DNA of 64,000 nucleotides from Paracoccaceae bacterium (GTDB lineage: Bacteria > Pseudomonadota > Alphaproteobacteria > Rhodobacterales > Rhodobacteraceae). Shown one piece after another: positions 1 to 7,000 of the stretch. The stretch is taken from positions 166,339 through 230,338 of the forward strand of contig JAIXZY010000077.1 in assembly GCA_027489355.1 (NCBI GenBank). The letters are read 5' to 3'. Position 1 is the stretch's first letter; every line of letters starts with the position of its first letter. A program made the position numbers and the translations under genes. The notes beneath the pieces are model-generated. The model ran no database searches. It saw only the letters and a program-made list of their open reading frames with translations, and was not told where the DNA came from.

Positions 1-175
1 GGCGGCCATCGGGGCGGCGACGAACGACAAGATGGCCGACATGCTGGAAGCGCATGAGGGCCACATGGTCTTCGCCCGCCAGATCCTGGAGCAGAAGGCC
101 AAGGCGGACGAACGCTTCGCGCGGCGCTTCGCGGCGATTGTCGAGAAGCACGACAAGAACGCCTATGGTGGCTAA
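1..175 (+). CDS. C-terminal end of an unidentified protein (partial)
   Basis: An open frame enters from the left edge and ends with TAA at 173-175. About 57 residues are visible, a charged, Ala/Lys/Glu-rich, probably helical tail ending in NAYGG. I do not recognise the family. The stop codon is followed with no gap by the GTG start of the next gene, so this is very likely the preceding member of the AAA-ATPase operon. The N-terminal part lies outside the window. Confidence 0.6.
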   Translation, partial: AAIGAATNDKMADMLEAHEGHMVFARQILEQKAKADERFARRFAAIVEKHDKNAYGG

Positions 176-1294
176 GTGGCCGACGTAAAGGACGTCCTCA
201 CCTCGGACCACCACGAGCTGTACGACACGCTCACGGCGCGGCGCTACTTTGCCAAGTTCGGCACCATCACCGGGCATCTGGGCCGGGTAGCGGCAGAGGT
301 AGAGGCCGAGGGGCGTCTCACGCTGACCGAGGCTCGGGTCTTGGGGCGGTATCTGACGGCAGTGGCGGGGACGTTCCGGGCGTTGTCGCACAAGTACCTG
401 ATGACCGGACGCGAGGGCGCGCCACGGCTGACCATCGACCGGCATGAGAGCGGGTTTCCGGTGGCCCAGGAACTGATGACGATGGCCGTCGATGCCCAGC
501 AGGCCGAGAAGCATCTGGCCGGGATGCCCTCGGAGGCCGAGCTGAAGGACCGGATGATCCGGCAGATCGTGGGCGACCTGACCATCCCCACCGCGCTGCA
601 GTTCGCACTGTCGCAGCGGTATTACTATGAGGCGCTTTTGGCCGGCGGCATCTTCTGGGCGCGGAACGATCCGGATGCGCAGTGGATCCAGGACCTGGGG
701 GAGAGGCGGCATTTCCTGGTGCATTGGGCGGTCTGGGACACTCAGGTCAACCTGCCGGTGGTCTACCTGATGGACGTGGAGGACAGCGGCAAGAAGCCCC
801 TGCCGAATGACGCCTACCGCTGGCCGCAGGTGCAGCAGGCCGTGATGGCCCAGGCGATCGGCGGGTTGAAGCTGGTGACGATCGCCACCGGCTTCGACAA
901 GGATTTCGAGGGGCTGCATCCCAAGCGTCTGCGCCGGATCATCCTGGGGCCGATGTATTCGGCCAGTTTCACCTTGCAGTCCGGCCCGATCTCCAAGGTG
1001 CTGGAGGGCGCCAAGGCGCCGGAGGGCGAGGATTGGGCGCTGGTCTGGACGGTGGAGGACCTGGTCTCGGACCGCGAGGAAGAGGTGAAGGACGGGTGGT
1101 TCTCCACCGCCGTGCGGCAGGTCTACCGGCTGGACCCTGTGGCGGGGGCGGAGCTGGGGGCCACGCGGCAGGACCGGATGATCATCCTGCCGGAAAAGCC
1201 CTATCAGGTGCTGGTGGAGCAGAACCCTCGGGGGCTTCAGGGATTGCGGAAGTTCGTCGTGGGGGCCGGGGGGCGGTTGATTCCGACGTTGTGA
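176..1294 (+). CDS. Uncharacterised 372-aa soluble protein, first full gene of the AAA operon
   Basis: A GTG start immediately follows the upstream stop codon, giving 372 residues. There is no signal peptide or membrane segment; the sequence looks mixed alpha/beta with a helical N-terminal half (residues about 1-150). No catalytic motif that I can name is present. Base composition and codon use are typical of the GC-rich host. Its position directly ahead of an AAA ATPase, in an array of abutting or overlapping genes, suggests it is a partner or substrate adaptor of that ATPase; this is inference. I do not recognise a named domain. Confidence 0.75.
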   Translation: MADVKDVLTSDHHELYDTLTARRYFAKFGTITGHLGRVAAEVEAEGRLTLTEARVLGRYLTAVAGTFRALSHKYLMTGREGAPRLTIDRHESGFPVAQELMTMAVDAQQAEKHLAGMPSEAELKDRMIRQIVGDLTIPTALQFALSQRYYYEALLAGGIFWARNDPDAQWIQDLGERRHFLVHWAVWDTQVNLPVVYLMDVEDSGKKPLPNDAYRWPQVQQAVMAQAIGGLKLVTIATGFDKDFEGLHPKRLRRIILGPMYSASFTLQSGPISKVLEGAKAPEGEDWALVWTVEDLVSDREEEVKDGWFSTAVRQVYRLDPVAGAELGATRQDRMIILPEKPYQVLVEQNPRGLQGLRKFVVGAGGRLIPTL

Positions 1295-1314
1295 GGGGAT
1301 TCGGAGGGATCGAA

Positions 1315-1533
1315 ATGTGCGTCGAAATCGAAATTGACGGAACTCGCTATCAGACTGTCAGGCAACTTTCGTCCGTGCTGGCAACGGTAATTTACAAGCC
1401 AGACACAAGTGCCGAAGACAGGGTGCCCGACAACTGCCTTTGTTTCATTGACTTGGAGCGTACTGCAGTAGCCAACGGGTTCATCTTCAGGTCCACCGAA
1501 GATTACTACCACGCAATCTTTCTCCGTAGATGA
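1315..1533 (+). CDS. Small AT-richer hypothetical protein (72 aa)
   Basis: The ATG at 1315 is preceded by GGAGGGA about 7 bases upstream, a good ribosome-binding site, and the frame stops at 1533, eight bases before the ATPase start. The 72-residue product is acidic, begins MCVEIEIDGTRYQTV and resembles a small beta-rich domain; no family is recognised. By eye the gene is near 50% GC with many third-position A/T, clearly unlike the genes on both sides. That makes it a probable late insertion into the operon, comparable with the gene at 3849-4613. A longer in-frame opening upstream (from 1033) overlaps the previous gene and is not credible as the start. Confidence 0.55.
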   Translation: MCVEIEIDGTRYQTVRQLSSVLATVIYKPDTSAEDRVPDNCLCFIDLERTAVANGFIFRSTEDYYHAIFLRR

Positions 1534-1540
1534 GGGTTTC

Positions 1541-3466
1541 ATGAGCACGCGCGACACGATGGAGCTGAAGGAAGAGACGATCCGGGCGCAGTATGAGGCC
1601 GCGCTGGGGATGGTCACCGGCTTCGATCATGCGCCGCGGTTGGCGAAGCCTTTGGTTCAGGCAGTGCAGGCGGAGCGGTCGCCGGGGGTTGGGGTGCGGC
1701 CCACGTTCCGGTCGACGGTGCCGGGAATGGCGACGCGGACGACGGCGCGACCCGGCGGGGTGCGGCTGGCAGAGCGCGTCGAGAGTCTGGGGGACGGGTT
1801 GGTCTCTCCGGTGCAGGCAGCAGTGCTGAATGCACTGCGGCGGTCGCTGGCGATTGCGTTGGCGATGGGGGAGACGTTTTCGGCTCAATCGGGGCTCGCC
1901 GAGTTGAAGAAGGCGAACCTGGAGGGGCGGGTGCCTGACGCGCGGCGGGCGGAATTCGGGGAGCTGTTGCAGGGCGAGGCGCTGGTGGTGCTGTTCACCT
2001 TCGGCAACGCGCTCGCCTACCTGATCGCGCCGCATGTCGGGCCCGGGACGGTGGAGCTGGGCGAGGTGGAGGAGGTGCTGACGGATAATGCTCCGCTGGC
2101 CTTGCAGGGGGCCTTGTGGGAGCTGGACCAGGATATTGGCGCTCTGGCGACGGATGACGCGAAGCTGGTGGCGGTGGTGTCGGCCTTTGCCGAGGCGCTG
2201 ATGAAGAAGGTGCAGATCCGGGCGGAGAATGGGGCGCGGGTGTCCGTGTTCACGGGCGGGTCGTGGAAGGTGGAGGCGGATGGGCTGACCATCGCGGGGT
2301 TCAAGCCGGCGAAGGCGGCGAAGGGCGGCATGATCGCCATGGCCTTCAAGAAGCCGCATGAGGTGGTGGGGAACCACATCGCCAAGTACCAGTCTCTGCG
2401 GCTGTCGAAGATGCTGATGGCCTATGACTTCGAGCGGCGGCTGAACCCGTTTGCGGAACTGGGCGGGTTCATCTTCACCTTCATGGGGGACGGGAAGCCG
2501 GGGACGGGGAAGACGACGCTGATCCAGATGATGGCGGGGCTGTTGAACGATTACTGCAAGGTGGCGGGGTATCCGTTCCGCTATCAGAACTTCAGCATCG
2601 ACCAGATCGACAGCTATCAGGGCAAGTCGGGGCAGAACGCCAAGGCCTTCATCGACGCGGTGCTGGACCCCTCGGTGATCGGCTTCGGGACCATCGACGA
2701 CATCGACCAGGTGGCGGGGAAGCGGGGGGACCGGCAGTCCTCCGCCGGCCAGCAGGAGGTGACGGCGGTCTTCATGCAGGCCTTTGCGGGGGCGGGGACG
2801 GTGGTGCGGGGGAACTGCACCTTCGGGATGTTCAGCAACTACCCGGAGAATGTGGACGACGCCTTGCGGCAACGGGCTGGGGCGCGGTTCCTGGTCGACG
2901 GGCCGCAGTCGAAGGAGGATTACATTGATATCCTCTCGCTGCTTCTGGGGAAGAACCATGCGATCCCGGTGGGGGAGCATGAGCTGTTCGCGGCGCAGGA
3001 GATCAAGAAGGCCGTTGCTGCGTCTTTCGAAGGGCATTCGAAGCCGCATGAGGAGGGGTTGCTGAAGGTCTGGGACCGGGTGTCGGGGGAGATCGGCAAG
3101 CTGGATACGCTGGCGAAGATCGGCACCTACCTGAAGGCGATCCAGCAGGCGGATGAGCGGTTCACGGGGCGGGCGATCAAGAACATCACCGATGCGGTGA
3201 AGGTCCGGGCGATGGACTTCGAGCTGCCGGATGAGTGGATGGCGGAGCCGGACCTGTTTCTCTTCAAGCCCTATGACGAGAAGCTGGCGATGATCAAAGG
3301 CCTGATGACGCCGATCACGGTGGAGATGGTGATCCAGGAGATCAACCGCTACGCCGACAGCGAGTTCCGCTATGCCGACAAGTCGGACGAGGTGGCCATC
3401 GAAGCGATGGTGCGCGACTTTGGCCGGACGGAGGAGGCGAAGCGACGGTATCTGGAGAAGAAGTGA
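1541..3466 (+). CDS. Classical AAA-family ATPase (641 aa)
   Basis: An N-terminal region of about 300 residues without a recognised domain is followed by an AAA module. Walker A reads GKPGTGKTT at about residues 319-327. The Walker B position reads GFGTIDDID at about 383-391, with DD where most AAA proteins have DE. A sensor-1-like SNYPENVDDAL is followed by RQRAGARF, which fits the second region of homology with its arginine finger. The C-terminal 200 residues include the lid and a helical tail. This architecture indicates a hexameric remodelling ATPase, not a MoxR or FtsH enzyme (no zinc-protease motif). The start ATG follows the small upstream gene by 7 bases; the stop overlaps the next start as GTGA. 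I know of no characterised homologue; partners are probably the neighbouring membrane proteins. Confidence 0.85.
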   Translation: MSTRDTMELKEETIRAQYEAALGMVTGFDHAPRLAKPLVQAVQAERSPGVGVRPTFRSTVPGMATRTTARPGGVRLAERVESLGDGLVSPVQAAVLNALRRSLAIALAMGETFSAQSGLAELKKANLEGRVPDARRAEFGELLQGEALVVLFTFGNALAYLIAPHVGPGTVELGEVEEVLTDNAPLALQGALWELDQDIGALATDDAKLVAVVSAFAEALMKKVQIRAENGARVSVFTGGSWKVEADGLTIAGFKPAKAAKGGMIAMAFKKPHEVVGNHIAKYQSLRLSKMLMAYDFERRLNPFAELGGFIFTFMGDGKPGTGKTTLIQMMAGLLNDYCKVAGYPFRYQNFSIDQIDSYQGKSGQNAKAFIDAVLDPSVIGFGTIDDIDQVAGKRGDRQSSAGQQEVTAVFMQAFAGAGTVVRGNCTFGMFSNYPENVDDALRQRAGARFLVDGPQSKEDYIDILSLLLGKNHAIPVGEHELFAAQEIKKAVAASFEGHSKPHEEGLLKVWDRVSGEIGKLDTLAKIGTYLKAIQQADERFTGRAIKNITDAVKVRAMDFELPDEWMAEPDLFLFKPYDEKLAMIKGLMTPITVEMVIQEINRYADSEFRYADKSDEVAIEAMVRDFGRTEEAKRRYLEKK

Positions 3467-3849
3467 ACGAACCGCTGACCCTGACCCTGTGGAATGCGAT
3501 CCTGCCGCTGGCGGGGTTGTGCGCGCTGGTCGCTTGGCTGCCGGGGCGGCTGGTGGGGCGGGGGAACCTGTCTCAAAGGGCGCTTGCGCGGGCGGTGGGA
3601 GTGACGGCTTTGGTGGCGCTGGTCGTGGGGGCCGTGCTGGCGGCCGTGCTTTATGCGGCGATCAACGAGGGGGTCTTGGCGGGGGTCCTGGCGGCTCCGC
3701 TGGAGCGGGCGGGGTTTTACCTCAGCCGCTCGGCGCTGTTCGCGCTGCTGTGGGGGCCGGTCTTGGGCTTCGTCTGGCTGGTGAAGGCGCAGGAGCTGAA
3801 CCGGCGGTTGGGGATGCGGATGGTGGATGGTGAAGGGGGGAAGGGGTGA
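3463..3849 (+). CDS. Small integral membrane protein (128 aa)
   Basis: GTG start overlapping the ATPase stop by four bases (GTGA), the classic sign of translational coupling. Three hydrophobic segments are visible at about residues 10-28, 42-66 and 88-107, and the C-terminus is charged and Gly-rich. No family is recognised. Coupling to the ATPase suggests that it anchors or receives the ATPase at the inner membrane; this is inference from context only. Confidence 0.75.
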   Translation: MNEPLTLTLWNAILPLAGLCALVAWLPGRLVGRGNLSQRALARAVGVTALVALVVGAVLAAVLYAAINEGVLAGVLAAPLERAGFYLSRSALFALLWGPVLGFVWLVKAQELNRRLGMRMVDGEGGKG

Positions 3850-4613
3850 TGGCGTCACAACGAATTCAAAAACTGCACGTGGTAAGACTTAAGTTGCGCA
3901 ATTTGGACGCACTCACCAAGCCTCAGAAAGCTACGCTAGCGATGGTCAGTTTTGCGTTGAGCGAGGTCAATGCAATCCGCAGGCTCTCGCTATTTTCCCT
4001 ATTCTCCTTGGAGGGCAAGACTGAGATTGAACCTGCTGCATTGATTCAAAGGAACCTCATCCTTAGGACCCTTACTGGAAAACTATTTGAGTTCTTGAAG
4101 TTCTTCGAAGCAATCTGTGCGGGAAAAGCGAAGGACAAGAAGATTCGTGATGAGTTTCTGAAGTTCAAGCCGAAGGTATCAGCACTACAGAACGGAAAGG
4201 GTTATCTGGTCGCAAAGACTATAAGAAACTGCCTCTCCAATCACTACGACATTGAGATGGTAATCCGTTCTCTTTCGAGTATTCCGGATTCGTGCGATTA
4301 CAGCATGTACCTGACCGAGCAACGCGGAAATTGCTACTTTCCTATGGGGGAGTATGTCGTTTTTGGTGGTGTGATGTCAGACAGCAGAAAGCAGCATGCC
4401 GTCCTCAATGAGACAGATTTAGACGCCTGGGTTGATTGGACGTCAAACGTTTCAGAACTCATTTATGAAATGCACAAGGCGCTCTTTAGAGAATTGGTGC
4501 ACAAGGCGGACCCATCTATCCGTCCTACTGAGCGAAATATCTATCTCGACCCAGACCTTGTTGGTGATATTGGCCAACAAAGGATGCCACTCTTCCACTG
4601 GAGTCATGGATGA
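3849..4613 (+). CDS. AT-richer hypothetical protein with a HEPN-like RX5H motif (254 aa)
   Basis: ATG at 3849 overlaps the previous stop as TGATG (an alternative GTG lies at 3846). The frame ends in an ATGA overlap with the next gene, so it is fully knitted into the operon. The protein is Lys/Leu-rich and helical in its first 150 residues and contains KTIRNCLSNHYD at about residues 121-132. An Arg followed six residues later by His, followed by Tyr, resembles the RX4-6H motif of HEPN domains and the related RNxxxxHY families seen in accessory loci. The base composition is far more AT-rich than the flanking genes. I read this as an acquired cargo gene. Assignment as a HEPN ribonuclease is a weak inference from one motif. 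Confidence 0.6.
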   Translation: MASQRIQKLHVVRLKLRNLDALTKPQKATLAMVSFALSEVNAIRRLSLFSLFSLEGKTEIEPAALIQRNLILRTLTGKLFEFLKFFEAICAGKAKDKKIRDEFLKFKPKVSALQNGKGYLVAKTIRNCLSNHYDIEMVIRSLSSIPDSCDYSMYLTEQRGNCYFPMGEYVVFGGVMSDSRKQHAVLNETDLDAWVDWTSNVSELIYEMHKALFRELVHKADPSIRPTERNIYLDPDLVGDIGQQRMPLFHWSHG

Positions 4614-5962
4614 AACGCCTCATCCAACGCGGGCTGATGTTCGGGAACCTGATCGAGGTCTCCTCCCCTGCGCTTGTCGAACGCTACAACCGGGCGCTCA
4701 AGCATTTGACCGGCAAGACCACGAAGCTCGACGATTTCCACATCGACCTGTCCGGCTATTCACCCGAGATCGGGGATGAGCTGGGCGACGACCTCTACCT
4801 CAACCCCAACGGGGCGAACCGGCAGTTCATCTTGCTGACCACGGCGCAGAAGGATGCGCCTTTGCTCAACATCAAGTTCTCCACCAGCCGGGGGATTCTG
4901 ACGCAGTTCATCGAGAAGAACGAGGCGCAGCTCTTTGCGCTGACCGCGCGGGATGCGGTGGCGGGGGAGTTGCAGAACTCGGTCTATGCCTTCGACACGC
5001 CGGCCAAGCTGTTCGACATAAGGCAGGTGACGGTCGAGGCGGATACGATCGGCGGGCATGTGGCGGATGCGGGGAAGCTCGCCAAGCTGATCGAGCGGTT
5101 CCGGCAAGAGCCCGACGGGTGGCGCGACGATGTGCTGGTGGCCGAGATGATCGGGCTGGCGAAGAAGACGGGCGACGTGACGCGGGTGCCGATCAGCCTT
5201 CCGGCGATGACCTTCCAGCAGTCGAACTTCTGGACCAGCCATTTCGGCGGGGTCTACATCTTCCAGGGCGTGCGCTATCCGGCGGCGATTTCGACGCTGG
5301 ACTGGCAGTCGCTGGGCGAGGTGCCCATCGCGCAGGTGATGGACCTGACCCACCGCAACCAGATCGCCGACTGGCTGGAGCGGAACGGCCTTGTCGAGCC
5401 CATCGTCCAGGCCCGGGGGGCGGATGCGGCGGCGATCCTGCGGCAGAAGATGGATTTCATCCTGGTGGATGCGGCGGACCGGCTGGGGATCGAGATCGGC
5501 GACGCGCGGCGGACAGAGCTGCGGAAGGTGGCCTACAAGCTGGGGACGTCCCTGCCCGAGGAGTTCCTGGGCCTCGCGGCGCTGCTAAGATGGGTGGAGG
5601 CCGGGGGGCCCTGGCCGAAGATCACTTCGGAGCACCCGGCGTATTTCTACACTTTAAGGGGCAAGGGGCCGGACAAGGACCTGGTGAACATGCTTCTGTC
5701 GGAACTGTCGCCGATGGACGTGCGGCAGATGTTCATCACCCACAAGGAGCTCTTCTACGCCCAATACGTGACCTGGAGCGACCGCAAGAAGACCTATGTG
5801 GCGGACTTCCTCGCGCGGGAGTATCAGGTGGACCGGGAAGGCGCGCGGACGGCGCTGTTCGGGCCAGAGCCGTCGATGGACGAGCTGCACCGCCCGCAGA
5901 TGGCCGAGGGGCCAAAGCCGGCCCGTCCGGTGGTGGGGCCTTGGGGAACGGGGAGACGGTAA
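4610..5962 (+). CDS. Conserved protein of unknown function, DUF6638-like (450 aa)
   Basis: The ATG overlaps the stop of the previous gene as ATGA. The 450-residue soluble protein starts MKRLIQRGLMFGNLIEV and resembles, from memory, the family catalogued as DUF6638, which I associate with Rhodobacterales AAA-ATPase neighbourhoods; I could not check this. There is no signal peptide or membrane span. The middle part (about residues 200-270) is beta-rich, the C-terminal third is helical, and the last 30 residues are Pro/Gly-rich and probably disordered. It is GC-rich, like the ATPase and unlike the gene just upstream. Likely a core partner of the ATPase. Confidence 0.75.
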   Translation: MKRLIQRGLMFGNLIEVSSPALVERYNRALKHLTGKTTKLDDFHIDLSGYSPEIGDELGDDLYLNPNGANRQFILLTTAQKDAPLLNIKFSTSRGILTQFIEKNEAQLFALTARDAVAGELQNSVYAFDTPAKLFDIRQVTVEADTIGGHVADAGKLAKLIERFRQEPDGWRDDVLVAEMIGLAKKTGDVTRVPISLPAMTFQQSNFWTSHFGGVYIFQGVRYPAAISTLDWQSLGEVPIAQVMDLTHRNQIADWLERNGLVEPIVQARGADAAAILRQKMDFILVDAADRLGIEIGDARRTELRKVAYKLGTSLPEEFLGLAALLRWVEAGGPWPKITSEHPAYFYTLRGKGPDKDLVNMLLSELSPMDVRQMFITHKELFYAQYVTWSDRKKTYVADFLAREYQVDREGARTALFGPEPSMDELHRPQMAEGPKPARPVVGPWGTGRR

Positions 5963-6241
5963 ATGGGTTGGCTACGGCTTGCGTTCTTCATGTATGTCGG
6001 CCTGACGGTCATCTACTTCGTCACCGGCATCTACTCCCGCTCCGTCCGGCGCGAGAAGCTTGAGAAAGAGTGGGACACCGACCCGGCGCGCGAGGGGCTG
6101 ACCGAGCAGGAACGGTCAGCCTTCATCGAGGCGGGGATGGTCCATTACGACAAGGGGCTGAAAAAGCGCCTGTTGTGGCTTATCTATATCCTGCCGACCA
6201 TCGGCTTTGCGGTGACGATCTACTTCATCAACTGGCACTGA
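5963..6241 (+). CDS. Small two-span membrane protein (92 aa)
   Basis: The ATG follows directly on the TAA of the preceding gene, with GGGAGA as ribosome-binding site inside that gene's end. There are hydrophobic segments at about residues 4-23 and 70-89, separated by a charged loop containing EQERSAFIEAG, so both ends probably face the same side. No family is recognised. It is the sixth consecutive gene of the operon with essentially no spacing. Confidence 0.7.
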   Translation: MGWLRLAFFMYVGLTVIYFVTGIYSRSVRREKLEKEWDTDPAREGLTEQERSAFIEAGMVHYDKGLKKRLLWLIYILPTIGFAVTIYFINWH

Positions 6242-6253
6242 AAGGGCTGACCC

Positions 6254-6928
6254 ATGTGGACCAAGATCAAATGGGGCCTTGGCATCCTTCTGGTGCTGAT
6301 CGTCGGGCTCTTCCTGCACTACACGCTGCCGCAGCATGACATTGTCCGGATCACCGAGACCTCGAACCGGATCACCCAGATCGGCGGCAACTGGATTTTC
6401 TACTCGATCGAGGACACCGGCACCGGGTCCGAGACCAGTACGACCCGCGACATCCGCTTCATCGACGCGGCCTATGCCGACGGCGACGTGATGGTCTACC
6501 GGAACGAGGATACCGGCTGGTTCTGGCCGCCGTACTTCAAGTGGGACAGCGCGACATTGCAGGCCGAGGCGGCGAACCTCCGCTCCACCGCTGCCGCGCC
6601 GCAATGGGTGGTGATCACGCATTACGGCTGGCGGATCCCGCTGTTCTCGGCCTTCCCGAACGCGGTCAACATCTACCCGGTCGAGGGGCCGGACGTCGCG
6701 ATCATCCCCTGGGTCAACCTTATCCTCCTGGTGGTGCTGATCTTCCTGATCGTGATGATCCGCAAGATGTGGCTGCAGTTCCGCGAGCGGATGATCGACC
6801 CGGCCCTGGCCGACGCTGGTGAGGCCTGGGATTCGGTCGAGGCCCGGGCCGAGAACGCGCGCAAGGAAGCGCGAGGGTTCTTTGGGCGGATCGGGGCCTG
6901 GATGAACACCTGGCGGGCCAGGAAGTAA
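6254..6928 (+). CDS. DUF1523 family membrane protein (224 aa)
   Basis: N-terminal membrane segment at about residues 6-23, an extracytoplasmic domain containing FYSIEDTGTG and GWFWPPYFKWDS, a second membrane segment at about 156-176, and a charged, probably coiled cytoplasmic tail. The sequence matches my memory of DUF1523, a family of unknown function common in Rhodobacteraceae. It is the last gene of the AAA operon; the next gene (pheT) is convergent. It may be the envelope-facing component of whatever the ATPase drives, which is inference. Confidence 0.75.
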   Translation: MWTKIKWGLGILLVLIVGLFLHYTLPQHDIVRITETSNRITQIGGNWIFYSIEDTGTGSETSTTRDIRFIDAAYADGDVMVYRNEDTGWFWPPYFKWDSATLQAEAANLRSTAAAPQWVVITHYGWRIPLFSAFPNAVNIYPVEGPDVAIIPWVNLILLVVLIFLIVMIRKMWLQFRERMIDPALADAGEAWDSVEARAENARKEARGFFGRIGAWMNTWRARK

Positions 6929-6933
6929 CCCGG

Positions 6934-6991
6934 CCCCGGACCTGATCTGGGGTCTCACGGGCCGAGAGGAGGCCCCGGATCAAGTCCGGGG
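6934..6991. repeat. Inverted repeat / probable bidirectional terminator
   Basis: Two copies of a 19-base unit (CCCCGGACyTGATCyGGGG) lie in opposite orientation at 6934-6952 and 6973-6991, separated by 20 bases. They fill the gap between the convergent DUF1523 and pheT genes. Each unit is also nearly self-complementary. The position suggests terminator or REP-like function. Confidence 0.6.
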
Positions 6992-7000
6992 CGGGTGTTC

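Noticed and set aside
1487-3049. 520-codon minus-strand open frame opposite the AAA ATPase
   Set aside because: Arg/Pro/His-rich composition typical of antisense frames in high-GC DNA; the plus-strand frame has clear AAA motifs.
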